From Lentzea albidocapillata (GTDB lineage: Bacteria > Actinomycetota > Actinomycetes > Mycobacteriales > Pseudonocardiaceae), in assembly GCF_000719115.1 (NCBI RefSeq), contig NZ_JOEA01000017.1, forward strand, positions 295,742 through 359,741: DNA of 64,000 nt, read 5' to 3'. A program made the translations under genes and the position numbers. Positions within the stretch are counted from its first letter, which is position 1, and the number at the start of each line of letters is the position of its first letter. Below, one piece after another: positions 1 to 9,112 of the stretch. Under the pieces are notes generated by a model. It saw only the letters and a program-made list of their open reading frames with translations, was not told the origin of the DNA and searched no databases.

Positions 1-312
1 GAAATCGGTGATGACGGGCGCGACGGGTTTGCGCGAACGTTTGCGCAGCGGGCCGGGCGGCGTCGTGGTGACGTAGGTGCCGGAGCCGTGCCGACCGGCG
101 ATCCAGCCCTCCGCGTGCAACTGTTCGTAGGCGGCGGCGGTGACCGTGCGGGACACTCCGAGGGAGTCGGCCAACGCGCGCGTGGACGGCAACCGGTCAC
201 CCGCGCGCAGACGCCCCTCCGACGCGGCGGAACGCAGTGCGTCGGCGAGCTGGACGGCGAGCGGTTCGGCGGACTCGCGGTCCAGCGCGACGGGAAGCGC
301 GGTCTCTGCCAA
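1..312 (-). CDS. GntR/MocR-family transcriptional regulator, N-terminus (partial)
   Basis: Only the first 104 codons lie in the window; the gene runs off the left edge. The translation from a TTG start at 312 shows a complete GntR-type winged helix-turn-helix at about residues 15-84 (AGDRLPSTRALADSLGVSRT, then a wing ending GSGTYV), followed by a basic Pro-rich linker. That linker normally leads into an aminotransferase-like domain in MocR/PdxR regulators. MocR proteins bind PLP and often control vitamin B6 genes. The divergent gene is a flavin-fold PNPOx-like protein, which fits. The C-terminal domain is not visible, so the MocR rather than plain GntR assignment is inferred. The start is uncertain: no ATG is in frame nearby, and TTG is the first start that gives a normal GntR N-terminus. 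Confidence 0.75.
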   Translation of the reverse strand, partial: MAETALPVALDRESAEPLAVQLADALRSAASEGRLRAGDRLPSTRALADSLGVSRTVTAAAYEQLHAEGWIAGRHGSGTYVTTTPPGPLRKRSRKPVAPVITDF

Positions 313-361
313 AGTGGCCTTCTCAAATCGATGGAAAATGGCGCTTCAAATAATGCCACTT
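312..361. promoter_or_regulatory. Divergent promoter region with inverted repeat, possible MocR operator
   Basis: AAGTGGC at 312-318 and GCCACTT at 355-361 form a perfect 7-bp inverted repeat around an AT-richer spacer, between the regulator start (312) and the oxidase start (381). Position and symmetry suggest an operator used by the divergent regulator. The left arm touches the proposed TTG start, so autoregulation by occlusion is possible. Assignment is by position only. Confidence 0.35.
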
Positions 362-380
362 CCGCCAGCACAGTGGAACC

Positions 381-1025
381 ATGACCACTGACGTGCAGCT
401 CTCCCCCACCCCGCGCAGCACCGTCGTCCGCGGCAAGAAGCGAGCCGTCGAAGACCGTCAGGTGCTCTACGACATCCTCGACGCGGGCCTCGTGTGCCAC
501 CTCGCCGTGGAGGTCGACGGAGCGCCGTTCCTCATCCCCACCGCGTACGGACGGGACGGCAACCGCATCTTCCTGCACGGCTCGACGGGCTCACGGTCCA
601 TCAGGAGCATGCTGGAAGGCAAGCAGGTTTGCGTCGCGGTCACGCTCGTCGACGGCGTCGTCTACTCGCGGTCGGTGTTCCACCACTCGATGAACTACCG
701 GTCCGCGATCATCCACGGCACCGCGAAGATCGCCGAGGACACCGCGCACGCCCTGCGCACGATCGTCGAGCACGTCACGCCGGGTAGCTGGGACTACGCG
801 CGCGAACCGTCCAAGAAGGAGCTCGCGCAGACGGCCGCGCTGGAGATCGACCTGACCGAGGCGAGCGTGAAGGTGCGCGAGGGCGGGCCGGGCGAAGAGC
901 CGTCGGACCTCGAAGCGAACCTCGTGTGGGCCGGGCACATGCCGATCATCACGACGTGGGGCGCGCCCGTGCCGCACGAGACGGACAAGGCCATCCCGCC
1001 GCACGTCAGCGCACGGGGCCGTTGA
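381..1025 (+). CDS. Pyridoxamine 5'-phosphate oxidase family protein (flavin/F420-fold)
   Basis: A 214-residue protein of the split-barrel flavin-binding fold (Pyridox_ox_2, NimA-like). Recognisable parts are VEVDGAPFLIPTAYGRDGN and IFLHGSTGSRSIRSMLEGK near residues 40-80, the pattern by which this group holds FMN or F420, then VFHHSMNYRSAIIHGTA. It is divergent from a MocR/GntR regulator that probably controls it. It is not the classical pdxH enzyme, since length and motifs fit the general nitroimidazole-reductase-like subgroup, so the substrate is unknown. A cofC gene for F420 synthesis lies 4 kb away, so F420 use is possible but unproven. Its 3' end overlaps the convergent cysteine dioxygenase gene by 20 bp. 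Confidence 0.85.
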   Translation: MTTDVQLSPTPRSTVVRGKKRAVEDRQVLYDILDAGLVCHLAVEVDGAPFLIPTAYGRDGNRIFLHGSTGSRSIRSMLEGKQVCVAVTLVDGVVYSRSVFHHSMNYRSAIIHGTAKIAEDTAHALRTIVEHVTPGSWDYAREPSKKELAQTAALEIDLTEASVKVREGGPGEEPSDLEANLVWAGHMPIITTWGAPVPHETDKAIPPHVSARGR

Positions 1026-1464
1026 CCGGGTCGTAGCGGTACGAGTTCATGGCGCGTGTGCCGTGGCGGTAGACGTGGATCGACACGGCCGGATCCACGC
1101 CGTCGTTGCGCACCCGGTGCACGTAACCGGGCCCCCACACACGCGACTGACCAGCGTGAAGTGAGTGCACGACCTGGATCTTCGTGGTGACGACCTCGGT
1201 CAGCAGGCCGCTGACGACGGTGAACGCACCCGAGGTGTGGTCGTGGTCGTGCAGCGACGCGGTTTGACCGGGGAGCCAGCTCATCAGCCAGATCTCCTGG
1301 TCGTCGGTCTTGTCGACCAACGCCGAGAAGCGCTCCTCCGGGTCGTACCGGAGCAGGTGCTTCCAGCGGTCGCGGTCGGCAGCCCACGACAGAGCCACTC
1401 GAACGGGGTGCAGCAACGAGGAGTTCTCAGACAGCACGACGCTGTTCTCAGGAACGGCGAACAT
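1006..1464 (-). CDS. Cysteine dioxygenase family protein (cupin)
   Basis: A 152-residue cupin. Metal ligands are visible in LHDHDHTSGAF (His72, His74, with His76 nearby) and GPGYVHRVRND (His116), the arrangement of type I cysteine dioxygenases, which oxidise cysteine to cysteine sulfinate with Fe(II). Bacterial members are shorter than the mammalian enzyme, and this length is usual for actinobacteria. The start is the ATG at 1464. It lies beside a cystathionine-type lyase on the same strand, so a role in sulfur amino acid turnover is plausible. Some family members act on 3-mercaptopropionate instead of cysteine. The terminal 20 bp overlap the convergent upstream gene. Confidence 0.85.
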   Translation of the reverse strand: MFAVPENSVVLSENSSLLHPVRVALSWAADRDRWKHLLRYDPEERFSALVDKTDDQEIWLMSWLPGQTASLHDHDHTSGAFTVVSGLLTEVVTTKIQVVHSLHAGQSRVWGPGYVHRVRNDGVDPAVSIHVYRHGTRAMNSYRYDPVNGPVR

Positions 1465-1583
1465 CGGAGAAAAGGTCCTAACCAGGCGAATGCGCGAAAA
1501 GAGGACGCGGGACTATCGCCGGGTACAACAGCAACATGTGTTGAAGGACATGGAGCAGAGGGTCCCGGAACCGGGATCCTCCG

Positions 1584-2651
1584 TCAATCCAGTCCCAAAG
1601 CGTGGGACACGTCCGCGACCAGGTCGCGAGTGTCCTCACAGCCGGCCGAGAAGCGCACCAGGCCTTCCGGCACCGGGTCGCCGAACTGCGCACGCCGGTC
1701 GGCCGTCGAGTGCAGGCCGCCGAACGACGTCGCCGCCGACACCAGCTTCGAGCGTTCCAGGAACCGGTTCACCGCTTCGACCGACTCGAGCTCGAACGTC
1801 AGCACGCCGTTGAAGCGCCGCATCTGCTGTGCCGCCACGAGGAACGCGGGGTCGTCCGACGCTCCCGGCCACCGCAGGTTCGCCACGCGGCCCTTCAGCA
1901 ACGCGTGGATCGCGGCGGCGTTCTCCGCCTGCCGCGCGAGCCGCAGGTCCAGGGTTCCGAGGCCACGCAACGCGAGCCACGTCTCGAACGGCCCGGGAAT
2001 CGCGCCGTTCAACGTCCGCGCGTCGCGGATGCGAGCCGCCAACTCGGCGCTCGCCAGCGTCACGTGTCCGAAAAGGACATCGCTGTGGCCCGCGACCGCC
2101 TTGGTGTCCGAGGCGACCACGATGTCCGCGCCCAGCTCCAGCGGCCGCTGCCCGAGCGGCGTCGCGGTCGTGTTGTCCACGGCCAGCAACGCGCCCGCGG
2201 CGTGCGCCTGATCCGCCAGCGCCGCGATGTCGCAGACGTCCAGACCGGGGTTCGACGGCGTCTCCAGCAGCACCAGCCGCACGCCCTCGAACGACGGATA
2301 TGGCCCGGCCGTGGGCACCTCGACCACGTTCACGTCCATTTCGGACACGAACTTCCTGGTCAGGAAGTAGCCGTCCGACGGGACCACCAGGGTGTCCCCG
2401 GTGGACAGAACCGTCCGCAGCAACGTCGAGACCGCCGCCATCCCGGACGGGAAGACGACGCACTCGCCACCTTCGAGCGAGCCCAGCGCCGTTTCGAGAG
2501 CACGCCACGTCGGGTTGCCCGCGCGGCCGTAGTAGTCCTGGCCGCCCAGGTGGTACGCCGACGCGAACACCGGCTGCGCGCCGAACGGTTCGCCCGGCTC
2601 ACCTGAAACCGCGTGCACGACCCGCGTGCCGTCACCGAGTTCGGGGGTCAC
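1584..2651 (-). CDS. Trans-sulfuration PLP enzyme (cystathionine gamma-lyase/synthase type)
   Basis: A 355-residue PLP enzyme of the Cys/Met metabolism family. Visible signatures are YGRAGNPT (residues 41-48), the FPSGMAA cofactor loop (67-73), [12 protein letters not shown], and the PLP lysine in [11 protein letters not shown] (Lys184). The GTG start at 2651 overlaps the TGA of gpsA (GTGA), so translation is probably coupled. It is the last gene of the plsC-gpsA-lyase unit. Lyase versus synthase cannot be settled from motifs, but the nearby cysteine dioxygenase favours a cystathionine gamma-lyase role. A longer upstream reading frame is only the shadow of gpsA. Confidence 0.85.
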   Translation of the reverse strand: MTPELGDGTRVVHAVSGEPGEPFGAQPVFASAYHLGGQDYYGRAGNPTWRALETALGSLEGGECVVFPSGMAAVSTLLRTVLSTGDTLVVPSDGYFLTRKFVSEMDVNVVEVPTAGPYPSFEGVRLVLLETPSNPGLDVCDIAALADQAHAAGALLAVDNTTATPLGQRPLELGADIVVASDTKAVAGHSDVLFGHVTLASAELAARIRDARTLNGAIPGPFETWLALRGLGTLDLRLARQAENAAAIHALLKGRVANLRWPGASDDPAFLVAAQQMRRFNGVLTFELESVEAVNRFLERSKLVSAATSFGGLHSTADRRAQFGDPVPEGLVRFSAGCEDTRDLVADVSHALGLD

Positions 2652-3658
2652 TGGCGCTCGTGCTTCCTGTTGCGGCCCAGCAGCGCGGCACCGAGGTCGC
2701 GCACGCTCAGCCCGTCGTGGCAGACCTGGTGGATGCCTTCGGTGATCGGCATGTCGACGCCGTGCGCGTTGGCGAGCTCGCGGATCGACGAGCAGGACTT
2801 CACGCCCTCGGCGACCTGCCCGTGCGCGGCTTCCTGCGCCTGCGCGAGGGTCTCGCCACGCCCGAGCCGTTCGCCGAAGGACCGGTTGCGCGACAACGGC
2901 GACGCGCACGTCGCCACCAGGTCGCCCAGTCCGGCGAGGCCCGCGAACGTCAGCGGGTCGGCGCCCAGCGCCGCGCCCAGCCGTGCCGTCTCGGCCAGGC
3001 CTCGGGTGATGATCGACGCCATCGTGTTGTCGCCGTAGCCCATGCCCGCCGCCATGCCGCACGCCAGCGCGATGACGTTCTTGCACGCCCCGCCCAGCTC
3101 GCAGCCGACCACGTCGGTGTTGGTGTACGGGCGGAAGTACGAGTTCGAGCACGCGTGCTGCAGGTCGACCGCCCGGTCGTGGTCCGTGCACGCGATGACG
3201 GTCGCGGTCGGCTGCTCGACGGCGATCTCCTTGGCCAGGTTCGGCCCGGACACCACGGCCACCTGCGACTCGTCGACGCAGGCGACCTCGCGGATCACCT
3301 CGCTCATCCGCTTCAGCGTGCCGAGCTCGACGCCCTTGGACAGCGACACCAGCGTCGCATCCGGCGGCAGCAGGTCCTTCCACCCCGACAGGTTCACCCG
3401 CAACGTCTGCGACGGCACGGCCAGCACCACCGCGTCCGCCCCGTCCAGCGCCTTCGCCGGGTCGGAGGTGGCCGTGAGGTTGGCCGGCAGCGAGATGCCG
3501 GGCAGGTAGCCGGAGTTCACGCGGGTCTCGGTGATCTCGGAAGCGACCTCCTGACGCCGCGCCCACAGCACGACCTCGGGACCGGAGTCCGCGATGACCT
3601 TCGCGAAGGCCGTGCCCCACGAACCGGAGCCGAGCACCGCAACTCGTTCGATCGCCAT
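2648..3658 (-). CDS. gpsA: NAD(P)-dependent glycerol-3-phosphate dehydrogenase
   Basis: Reduces dihydroxyacetone phosphate to sn-glycerol-3-phosphate for phospholipid synthesis, in the cytosol. The 336-residue protein begins with a Rossmann motif ([16 protein letters not shown], residues 7-22). It carries the substrate region with the family lysine ([22 protein letters not shown]) and the [13 protein letters not shown] stretch of the C-terminal domain. Length is standard. It follows plsC by five bases and overlaps the lyase by four, so the three form an operon. The pairing with plsC is logical: GpsA makes the backbone that PlsC-type acyltransferases use. gpsA next to cofC/fbiD is also the mycobacterial arrangement. 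Confidence 0.96.
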   Translation of the reverse strand: MAIERVAVLGSGSWGTAFAKVIADSGPEVVLWARRQEVASEITETRVNSGYLPGISLPANLTATSDPAKALDGADAVVLAVPSQTLRVNLSGWKDLLPPDATLVSLSKGVELGTLKRMSEVIREVACVDESQVAVVSGPNLAKEIAVEQPTATVIACTDHDRAVDLQHACSNSYFRPYTNTDVVGCELGGACKNVIALACGMAAGMGYGDNTMASIITRGLAETARLGAALGADPLTFAGLAGLGDLVATCASPLSRNRSFGERLGRGETLAQAQEAAHGQVAEGVKSCSSIRELANAHGVDMPITEGIHQVCHDGLSVRDLGAALLGRNRKHERQ

Positions 3659-3663
3659 GGTGT

Positions 3664-4371
3664 TCAGGCCTTCCTCGGTCCGTAGAAGCCTTCGGGCGCC
3701 TGTTCCCGGCGCACCTCGGCCAGGTGTTCCTTGACGGCGCCCATCAGCAGGTCCGTGACCTCGCGCAGCAACGGCAGCGTCTCCTCCTTGCCGCGGTACG
3801 CGGAGAGGTCGACCGGTTCACCGACGAAATGCGTGATCGTCTTGCGCGGGAACGGCCGGAACTTCTTCTGGTAGTGGTTGTAGAGGTCGAGCGTGCCCCA
3901 GCGGGCGACGGGGATGACCGGGCCGTCGTGCTGCAGCGCCAGCCGGGCCACGCCGGTGCGCGAGTTCGCGGGCCAGCCGTCGGGGTCCCTGGTGATCGTG
4001 CCCTCCGGGTAGATCACCACGATCTGACCGGCTTCCAACGCCTCGTGCGCCGCGCGCAGGCTCTGCTGCGCGTCCGAGGTGCCCCGGTAGACCGGGATCT
4101 GCTTCGCGCCTTTCAGGATCGCGCCCATGATCGGCACGTTCCACAGGCTGTGCTTCCCGAGGAAGCGCGGCACCCGGTAGTTCTTGTGCACGAACATGGC
4201 GTCGTAGCACGGGTCGAGGTGCGAGATGTGGTTCATGACGAGCAGTGCGGCGCCTTCGCGCGGGATGCGCTCCCCGTGCACCATCCGGTGCCGGCCCAGC
4301 ACGAACGACATCGGGTAGACGATCGCCGCGGCGACCCCGACCCAGAAGCCGCCCTTCTCCCTTTTGGCCAC
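3664..4371 (-). CDS. plsC: 1-acyl-sn-glycerol-3-phosphate acyltransferase
   Basis: A 235-residue membrane-associated acyltransferase that adds the second acyl chain to lysophosphatidate. The catalytic HX4D motif is seen as NHISHLD (His48, Asp53), and the acceptor-binding YPEGT motif near residue 122. A hydrophobic N-terminal stretch ([18 protein letters not shown]) probably anchors it to the membrane. The GTG start at 4371 is preceded by AGGAG at good spacing. It is the first gene of the operon with gpsA. Related acyltransferases with other acceptors share these motifs, so lysophosphatidate is the likely but not proven substrate. Confidence 0.9.
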   Translation of the reverse strand: MAKREKGGFWVGVAAAIVYPMSFVLGRHRMVHGERIPREGAALLVMNHISHLDPCYDAMFVHKNYRVPRFLGKHSLWNVPIMGAILKGAKQIPVYRGTSDAQQSLRAAHEALEAGQIVVIYPEGTITRDPDGWPANSRTGVARLALQHDGPVIPVARWGTLDLYNHYQKKFRPFPRKTITHFVGEPVDLSAYRGKEETLPLLREVTDLLMGAVKEHLAEVRREQAPEGFYGPRKA

Positions 4372-4445
4372 GAGGCCTCTCCTAACCTGCTAGATCTGCG
4401 CCCGAGAGCACACTAGCCCGTCGACCACAATCCTCATCGCTCGCT

Positions 4446-4549
4446 TTCGGCGCCCAGCAGGGCGCCTCGCGGCACCGACCCCCGCCCCCCATATGTCCGA
4501 TATGAGGGGCGGGGGTCGGCACCACGATGCACCCGTCTGAACGGCGAAA
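4446..4549 (+). repeat. Dispersed hairpin repeat, copy A
   Basis: One of three related copies in this window (others at 44307-44407 and, on the minus strand, about 9113-9160). It starts TTCGGCG and contains a small stem GGCGCCC/GGGCGCC. A 14-bp perfect stem follows (4475-4488 pairing with 4506-4519), whose loop carries a further CATAT/ATATG pair. It ends in the shared core GATGCACCCGTCTGAAC (4526-4542) and CGGCGAAA, which mirrors the start. It lies in the divergent region between plsC and cofC, pointing towards cofC. The ATG inside the core opens a false upstream start (MHPSE) for cofC. Confidence 0.75.
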
Positions 4550-4607
4550 TCGAACGACGAGGGTTAGTGGTCGACGGGCAGGCCCGCGAATCGTGGACTA
4601 TGGCGAG

Positions 4608-5231
4608 GTGCGGGATGAAGTTGACCTCGTGGTTCCGGTGAAGACGCTGGACCGGGCCAAGACCAGGCTGACCAGCGCGACCGGCGGAGATCCGGTGTCA
4701 CACGCGGCGCTGGCGCTCGCGCTCGCCCTCGACACGGTGAGCGCGGCCGTGGCCACGCCAGGTGTCCGGCGCGTGGTCACCATCACATCGGATCCGGCGG
4801 TCGCAGCCGAAATGGCCGCACTCGGTGTCGAGTCACTGCCGGAGCCGCCACAGCCTGGCCTCAACCAGGCGTTGGAGCACGGCGCGCGCACGCTCCGGTC
4901 GTCCCGCATCGGCGCGCTCCAGGCCGACCTGCCGGCACTCAGGCCCGACGAACTCCAGGCCGCGCTCGAAGCGGCTCGCGGCCGCCGCGCGTTCGTCCCC
5001 GACCGCCAGGGCACCGGCACGACGCTGCTCCTCGCCGCGCCCGGCGGGGAACTCGACCCGCGGTTCGGCGTCGGGTCGGCCGGACTCCACCGGCTTTCCG
5101 GTGCGGTCGCGCTGATCGGGGCGTGGCCGTCGCTGCGCTGTGACGTGGACACGGAAGAAGACCTGCGGCTCGCGCTCGCGCTGGGTCTCGGCACGCGCAC
5201 CGCGAACGCCTTGCCCGCCAGGACAACCTGA
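4608..5231 (+). CDS. cofC: 2-phospho-L-lactate / phosphoenolpyruvate guanylyltransferase (coenzyme F420 synthesis)
   Basis: Transfers GMP from GTP to a phosphorylated C3 acid. In actinobacteria (FbiD) the substrate is thought to be phosphoenolpyruvate, giving the precursor that FbiA joins to Fo. The 207-residue protein has the nucleotidyltransferase-like N-terminus VDLVVPVKTLDRAKTRL, a QADLPAL motif near the middle, and a GTGTTLLLAAP stretch. The start chosen is the GTG at 4608, which puts VPVK near residue 9 as in the family. The ATG at 4527 lies inside a dispersed repeat and is rejected. In M. tuberculosis the same gene (Rv2983) sits between gpsA and ppk, as here. It is transcribed divergently from plsC. 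Confidence 0.88.
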   Translation: MRDEVDLVVPVKTLDRAKTRLTSATGGDPVSHAALALALALDTVSAAVATPGVRRVVTITSDPAVAAEMAALGVESLPEPPQPGLNQALEHGARTLRSSRIGALQADLPALRPDELQAALEAARGRRAFVPDRQGTGTTLLLAAPGGELDPRFGVGSAGLHRLSGAVALIGAWPSLRCDVDTEEDLRLALALGLGTRTANALPARTT

Positions 5232-5284
5232 ACACTCGCCACACGTCTTCCGGGTCACTGGGGTGATCACGATTTGGGAGACTG

Positions 5285-6259
5285 ATGCGAGCGCTCATCG
5301 CGCTGGCGGGTGTCACGGCCGTCGCGGGCTGTGTGGCCGCCTATCCGATCGACCGGCCGTCCGACTACACGGCGGAGAGCAAGCTCAGCACCTGCCGGGT
5401 GGACCTGCCCCAGAGCTGGAAGGACCTCCTGTCGCGCGACAGGACGGAGGCGGGCCCGCACGAGAAGGTCATCGTCGTCGCGGCGAACGAGGACGCCGGC
5501 ACGACACTCGTGAAGACCACGCGCAACAGGACGACCGAGCTCGTGTTGCACGACCACGGCAAGCGCCAGCAGGTGATGGCGGTGCAGGACGACGGGCAGC
5601 TCTTCGGCGTCGAGTTCGACGGCCGCTGGGTGACGTTCTCCACGACACCGAACCCGGCCGACCACACCACGACGACCTACGCGTGGGACTCGCGTAACGA
5701 CGGCGCGCCCGCGCGGATCGGCGACGACGGTGCCGTGGTGCACAACGGCAAAGCCGCCTGGTCCGACAGTTCGGGCGTGCACATCTACGACCTGGCGAAG
5801 AAGAAGGACAGGGTCGTCGGCCCCGGCAAGGAGCCGGCTTTCCTCGGTGACGCGGTCATCTGGCTGCAGGACGGGAAGTTCCGTGCCGAGGGAGCGTTGC
5901 CCGAGCAGCTGAAGAACGCGGAACCCGGTGACAGCGTGGCATCCGACGGCCGCACGGTGGTGTGGACGCGGGACGAGAAGCTGATCGGCTGGCGCGAGGG
6001 CTGGGCGCAACCGCGGGAGCTGGCCGGGATCAGGCCGGTGCCGAGAACGGAAGGCATCGTGTTCCCGCGGGTGAGCGGCGACTTCGTGTCGTGGCAGTCG
6101 GAGTCGTCGTACGTCACGGACATCCGCAGCGGCGCGACCCTGCACACGACCGAAGGCGGCTACTGGCTCGAAGTCCACGGCGGAGCGCTCACGCAACAAG
6201 GATGGCGCGTCGCGGCCGCCGCTCCGTTGGCGAAGCTCTCACCGCTCTCCCGCTGCTGA
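5285..6259 (+). CDS. Putative secreted lipoprotein, beta-propeller-like
   Basis: A 324-residue protein with a short lipoprotein signal: hydrophobic MRALIALAGVTAVAGC, with the lipidated cysteine at residue 16. The mature part has many short alternating beta-type segments ending in aromatic or charged turns (VVTFSTTPNPADH, GKAAWSDSSGVHIYDLAKKK, GDAVIWLQDGKFRAEG, RTVVWTRDEKLIGWREG). This looks like a TolB/WD-type propeller, but no family motif is firm enough to name it. It starts with an ATG after GGGAG. The next gene on the same strand, an acyltransferase-3 protein, begins 157 bp downstream, and there is no obvious functional link. Function unknown. Confidence 0.7.
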   Translation: MRALIALAGVTAVAGCVAAYPIDRPSDYTAESKLSTCRVDLPQSWKDLLSRDRTEAGPHEKVIVVAANEDAGTTLVKTTRNRTTELVLHDHGKRQQVMAVQDDGQLFGVEFDGRWVTFSTTPNPADHTTTTYAWDSRNDGAPARIGDDGAVVHNGKAAWSDSSGVHIYDLAKKKDRVVGPGKEPAFLGDAVIWLQDGKFRAEGALPEQLKNAEPGDSVASDGRTVVWTRDEKLIGWREGWAQPRELAGIRPVPRTEGIVFPRVSGDFVSWQSESSYVTDIRSGATLHTTEGGYWLEVHGGALTQQGWRVAAAAPLAKLSPLSRC

Positions 6260-6416
6260 CCGGGGATCCTCTTGAGTCCGTGACGAACAACACGAAAATG
6301 TTAGTTCGAGCAACTCAACGGGGAACCCCGGCACCTTTACATCCGTATCCCCCTGTGCCGACGACGCTTCCCCCGGTGTCGTCATCCCCGACGCGTTGCC
6401 CTGAGGTGTTTCCTGC

Positions 6417-7586
6417 ATGAGTTCACTGACGCACGCCGACTACCTGGCGTTGCGCCGCTTTCCCGCTCTGGACGGCCTGCGTGCCATTGCCGCGGTTCTG
6501 GTCGTCTTCTTCCACTACGGCGGACCGGATCGGCTCCAGGGCTGGGCCGGGGTCCAGATGTTCTTCGTCCTCAGCGGATTCCTGATCACCACGCTGATGC
6601 TGCGCGAGGAGCAGCGGACCGGCCGGATCTCGCTCGGTGAGTTCTACCTGCGGCGGGGTTTCCGGATTCTCCCCGTCTACCTCGTGATCCTGCTCGTGAC
6701 GGTCGTGGCGTCCGCGCTGGCGGGCACGTTCCTGAGCAACGGCATCGGCTCCGCGCTGCCGTACTTCCTTTCGTTCACCAACGAGTTCGCCGGCGCCAGC
6801 CCGTACGGGCAGTCGTGGTCGCTGGGCATCGAGCAGAAGTTCTACCTGGTCTGGCCGCTGGTGGCGATCGCGCTGGGCACCGTCGTGCTGCGCCGCCGCG
6901 CCGGTGCCGCCGCCCTCGGCATGCTGCTCGCACTCGTGGTCGTGAACTTCACCGCGTCGCACAGCAATCCCGGCTGGCCGTTGCACTACTTCTCGATCCT
7001 GACGGGCGTGCTGCTCGCGATCGCCTTGCACAGCCCGCGCGGATTCGCCGTGTTGCGCCCGCTCACGAGCCGCGTCGCGCAGGTCATCGTCGCGATCGGA
7101 TTCGTCGCGGTGCACCTGAGCGTGAAGCCGATCGCCGGATTCCTCGACGGCATCAACGGAATCCCTGGTCACGTGCTGGTCATTCCGGTGTACGCGCTCG
7201 CGACGGCCGTGCTGCTGACCGCGATGATCGCGCCCGGACCGGCCACGACGTTCCTGTCCGTGAAGCCGATGCAGTTCGTCGGCGAGCGGTCGTACTCGCT
7301 CTACCTGGTGCAGACGATCGCCGCGACCGTCATCGCGTTCTTCTGGCCCGCTCTGTCCGGTCTCGGGCAGGCCGTCGTGGTCACGGCACTGGGTCTGGCG
7401 CTGGCGAGTGTTCTCTACGTGACCGTGGAGATCCCGATGATCAACCTCGGCCGGCGTGTGATCACCCGCCAGCGCGCGAAGGCCGCTGTCAGGGCCGGGG
7501 TGTCTCAGCAGGGTGCGCCGCAGGCTCCCGCACCGCAGTCCGCCGAGTCGTCGCGGTTGGCGACCATCGGGCAGGCCCAGCCGTAG
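6417..7586 (+). CDS. Acyltransferase 3 family integral membrane protein (OafA/YrhL type)
   Basis: A 389-residue polytopic membrane protein. It opens with the family signature RFPALDGLRAIAAVLVVFFHY (catalytic-type His in the first helix), followed by FFVLSGFLIT and RRGFRILPVYLVILL. QSWSLGIEQKFYLVWPLVAI is the second classical motif, and about ten hydrophobic helices follow. Family members O-acetylate or otherwise acylate sugars and antibiotics at the membrane. The soluble tail (RAGVSQQGAPQAPAPQSAE) is short and Ala/Pro-rich, with no SGNH domain. The start ATG has GAGGTG eight bases upstream. The last 82 bp overlap the convergent LVIVD gene, an unusually long overlap. The acceptor is unknown. 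Confidence 0.9.
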   Translation: MSSLTHADYLALRRFPALDGLRAIAAVLVVFFHYGGPDRLQGWAGVQMFFVLSGFLITTLMLREEQRTGRISLGEFYLRRGFRILPVYLVILLVTVVASALAGTFLSNGIGSALPYFLSFTNEFAGASPYGQSWSLGIEQKFYLVWPLVAIALGTVVLRRRAGAAALGMLLALVVVNFTASHSNPGWPLHYFSILTGVLLAIALHSPRGFAVLRPLTSRVAQVIVAIGFVAVHLSVKPIAGFLDGINGIPGHVLVIPVYALATAVLLTAMIAPGPATTFLSVKPMQFVGERSYSLYLVQTIAATVIAFFWPALSGLGQAVVVTALGLALASVLYVTVEIPMINLGRRVITRQRAKAAVRAGVSQQGAPQAPAPQSAESSRLATIGQAQP

Positions 7587-9040
7587 AACGGGTTCGGGGC
7601 GAGCGGCACGGGTTCCCTGTCGCTCTCCCTGGCCAGTTCCCTGGCATGGTGTGCGGTCAGCGTCACGGGAGTGCCGCTCGCCTGCGCCTCGTAAGCGCCC
7701 TTCTCCAGTTGCAGGATCTCGACGCCGCGCGAGATGTCCGCCACGAACACGGTGCCGCGGTGCCAGTACGGCGCCCAGGACGTCGCGGTGTCCGGTCGCC
7801 AGTACCCGATCTGGATCGGCCTGGCCGGGTTGGAGATGTCCAGGAACCGGGTGCCCTGGTTGTACCAGGAGTAGGCCACGATCCTCTTCTGCACGTCGAA
7901 GTAGTGCGCGGAGCACGTGACGTTGCCGGGGATCGTGCCCTCCTGGTCGTCCGGGCTCCAGATGCCGACGGTCTTCATCTCCTTGGGCGTCTCGCCCCAG
8001 CCCTCACCGTTGTGCGTGCCCTGCAGCGAGGAGATGACGAACCGGCCCTCGGTCTTGCAGGTGGGCGAACCGAACGCCTCCTCGGTGTGCAGCAGCAGTG
8101 AGCCCGGCGGGTTCTCACGCGTGGGCAACGGGCCGTCGAGGAGCGTGCGGCCGATCGGGCGGAACGAGTTGTGCGTGAACGAGGTCGGCATGTCCGCCTT
8201 CGGCACGGCGCCGCCCGCGTACGGAACGGGATCCCACGCCTTCGCCTCGCGGTACTTGCCGGTCAACGGGTCGCGGTGCCGGCCCTGCGTGTAGTAGCCG
8301 CGGGTGCCGTCGTCGCCCGCCACCCACGCGATGCCCTGGGCGTCGACCTGGACATCGTGCGTGATCTTCCCTTCGCCGGCCTTGCCGCGGACGTCGACGG
8401 AGACCGGAAGTTCTTTCGGAGTCTTCGGATCGCGGATGTCCGTGACGAAGATCCGGCCGGTCCTGGCGTCCGACCGGTCGAGTCCTGCCGTCCAGAGGAA
8501 CTGGCAGTCGTTGATGCAGGTGCTGGTGTGACCGGTGTTCTGCCGGTGAAAGCTGAGGATTTTGAGGTCGGCGGGGTCCACAGCGGACACGATGTAGTTG
8601 CCGGTCGGGCGGTCGCCGGGCAGCGCGCGGCCGAACGAGTTGACCTCACGCGCCAGGAACGCGAGCTTGCGCTTGGGGTCGACGTTGATGTCCTCGTTCT
8701 CCCAGAAGCGCTTCGTCGGGTCGTCGCCCGGTAGCGCCATCTCCTCCTTCGTGAGGTGGTCGAGGAGCTTGGGCTTGTCGAGGTCGGTGACGTCGAACGT
8801 CTTGAGCCCGGTCTCCATGCTCACGAACGCCACGTCGCGCTTGCCGTACTGGGCGAACGCGATCGAGATGGCCCGTTCGGTACCGGGAAGTGAGGCTTTC
8901 AGGCGGACGTTCTTGGCCGCCGCCTGCAGTCGTGGTTTGTCCACCTTCGGCGTCCTGGGTTCGGCGGAAGCCGCCGAAGCCAGGCCTGCCGTGGTGAAGG
9001 CCAACAGGGTCGCCGCGGTGATCTTGGCAATAACCTTCAT
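7505..9040 (-). CDS. Secreted LVIVD-repeat protein
   Basis: A 511-residue exported protein. The signal peptide is MKVIAKITAATLLAFTTAGLASAASA, cut before EPRTPKV. The mature chain has LVIVD-type propeller repeats, for example VAFVSMETGLKTFDVTDLDKPKLL and TRFLDISNPARPIQIGYW. These alternate with blocks rich in acidic residues. The C-terminus is Cys-rich (GWACPMVANRDDSADCGAGACGAPC), suggesting disulfides outside the cell. The ATG at 9040 is preferred because it places the signal peptide at the N-terminus. LVIVD proteins are surface or secreted and mostly uncharacterised. Copy C of the dispersed repeat lies about 100 bp upstream. The 3' end overlaps the acyltransferase gene by 82 bp. Confidence 0.87.
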   Translation of the reverse strand: MKVIAKITAATLLAFTTAGLASAASAEPRTPKVDKPRLQAAAKNVRLKASLPGTERAISIAFAQYGKRDVAFVSMETGLKTFDVTDLDKPKLLDHLTKEEMALPGDDPTKRFWENEDINVDPKRKLAFLAREVNSFGRALPGDRPTGNYIVSAVDPADLKILSFHRQNTGHTSTCINDCQFLWTAGLDRSDARTGRIFVTDIRDPKTPKELPVSVDVRGKAGEGKITHDVQVDAQGIAWVAGDDGTRGYYTQGRHRDPLTGKYREAKAWDPVPYAGGAVPKADMPTSFTHNSFRPIGRTLLDGPLPTRENPPGSLLLHTEEAFGSPTCKTEGRFVISSLQGTHNGEGWGETPKEMKTVGIWSPDDQEGTIPGNVTCSAHYFDVQKRIVAYSWYNQGTRFLDISNPARPIQIGYWRPDTATSWAPYWHRGTVFVADISRGVEILQLEKGAYEAQASGTPVTLTAHHARELARESDREPVPLAPNPFYGWACPMVANRDDSADCGAGACGAPC

Positions 9041-9112
9041 GGATCGACCCTGGCAGCGCGCCGAACGAGACGTGTAGGTACGAACGTCTGGTGCTGTGCC
9101 CGCCAACCCTCG

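Noticed and set aside
4527..4607. Upstream ATG start for cofC (MHPSERR...)
   Set aside because: It lies within a dispersed repeat and adds residues absent from the family; the GTG at 4608 is better.
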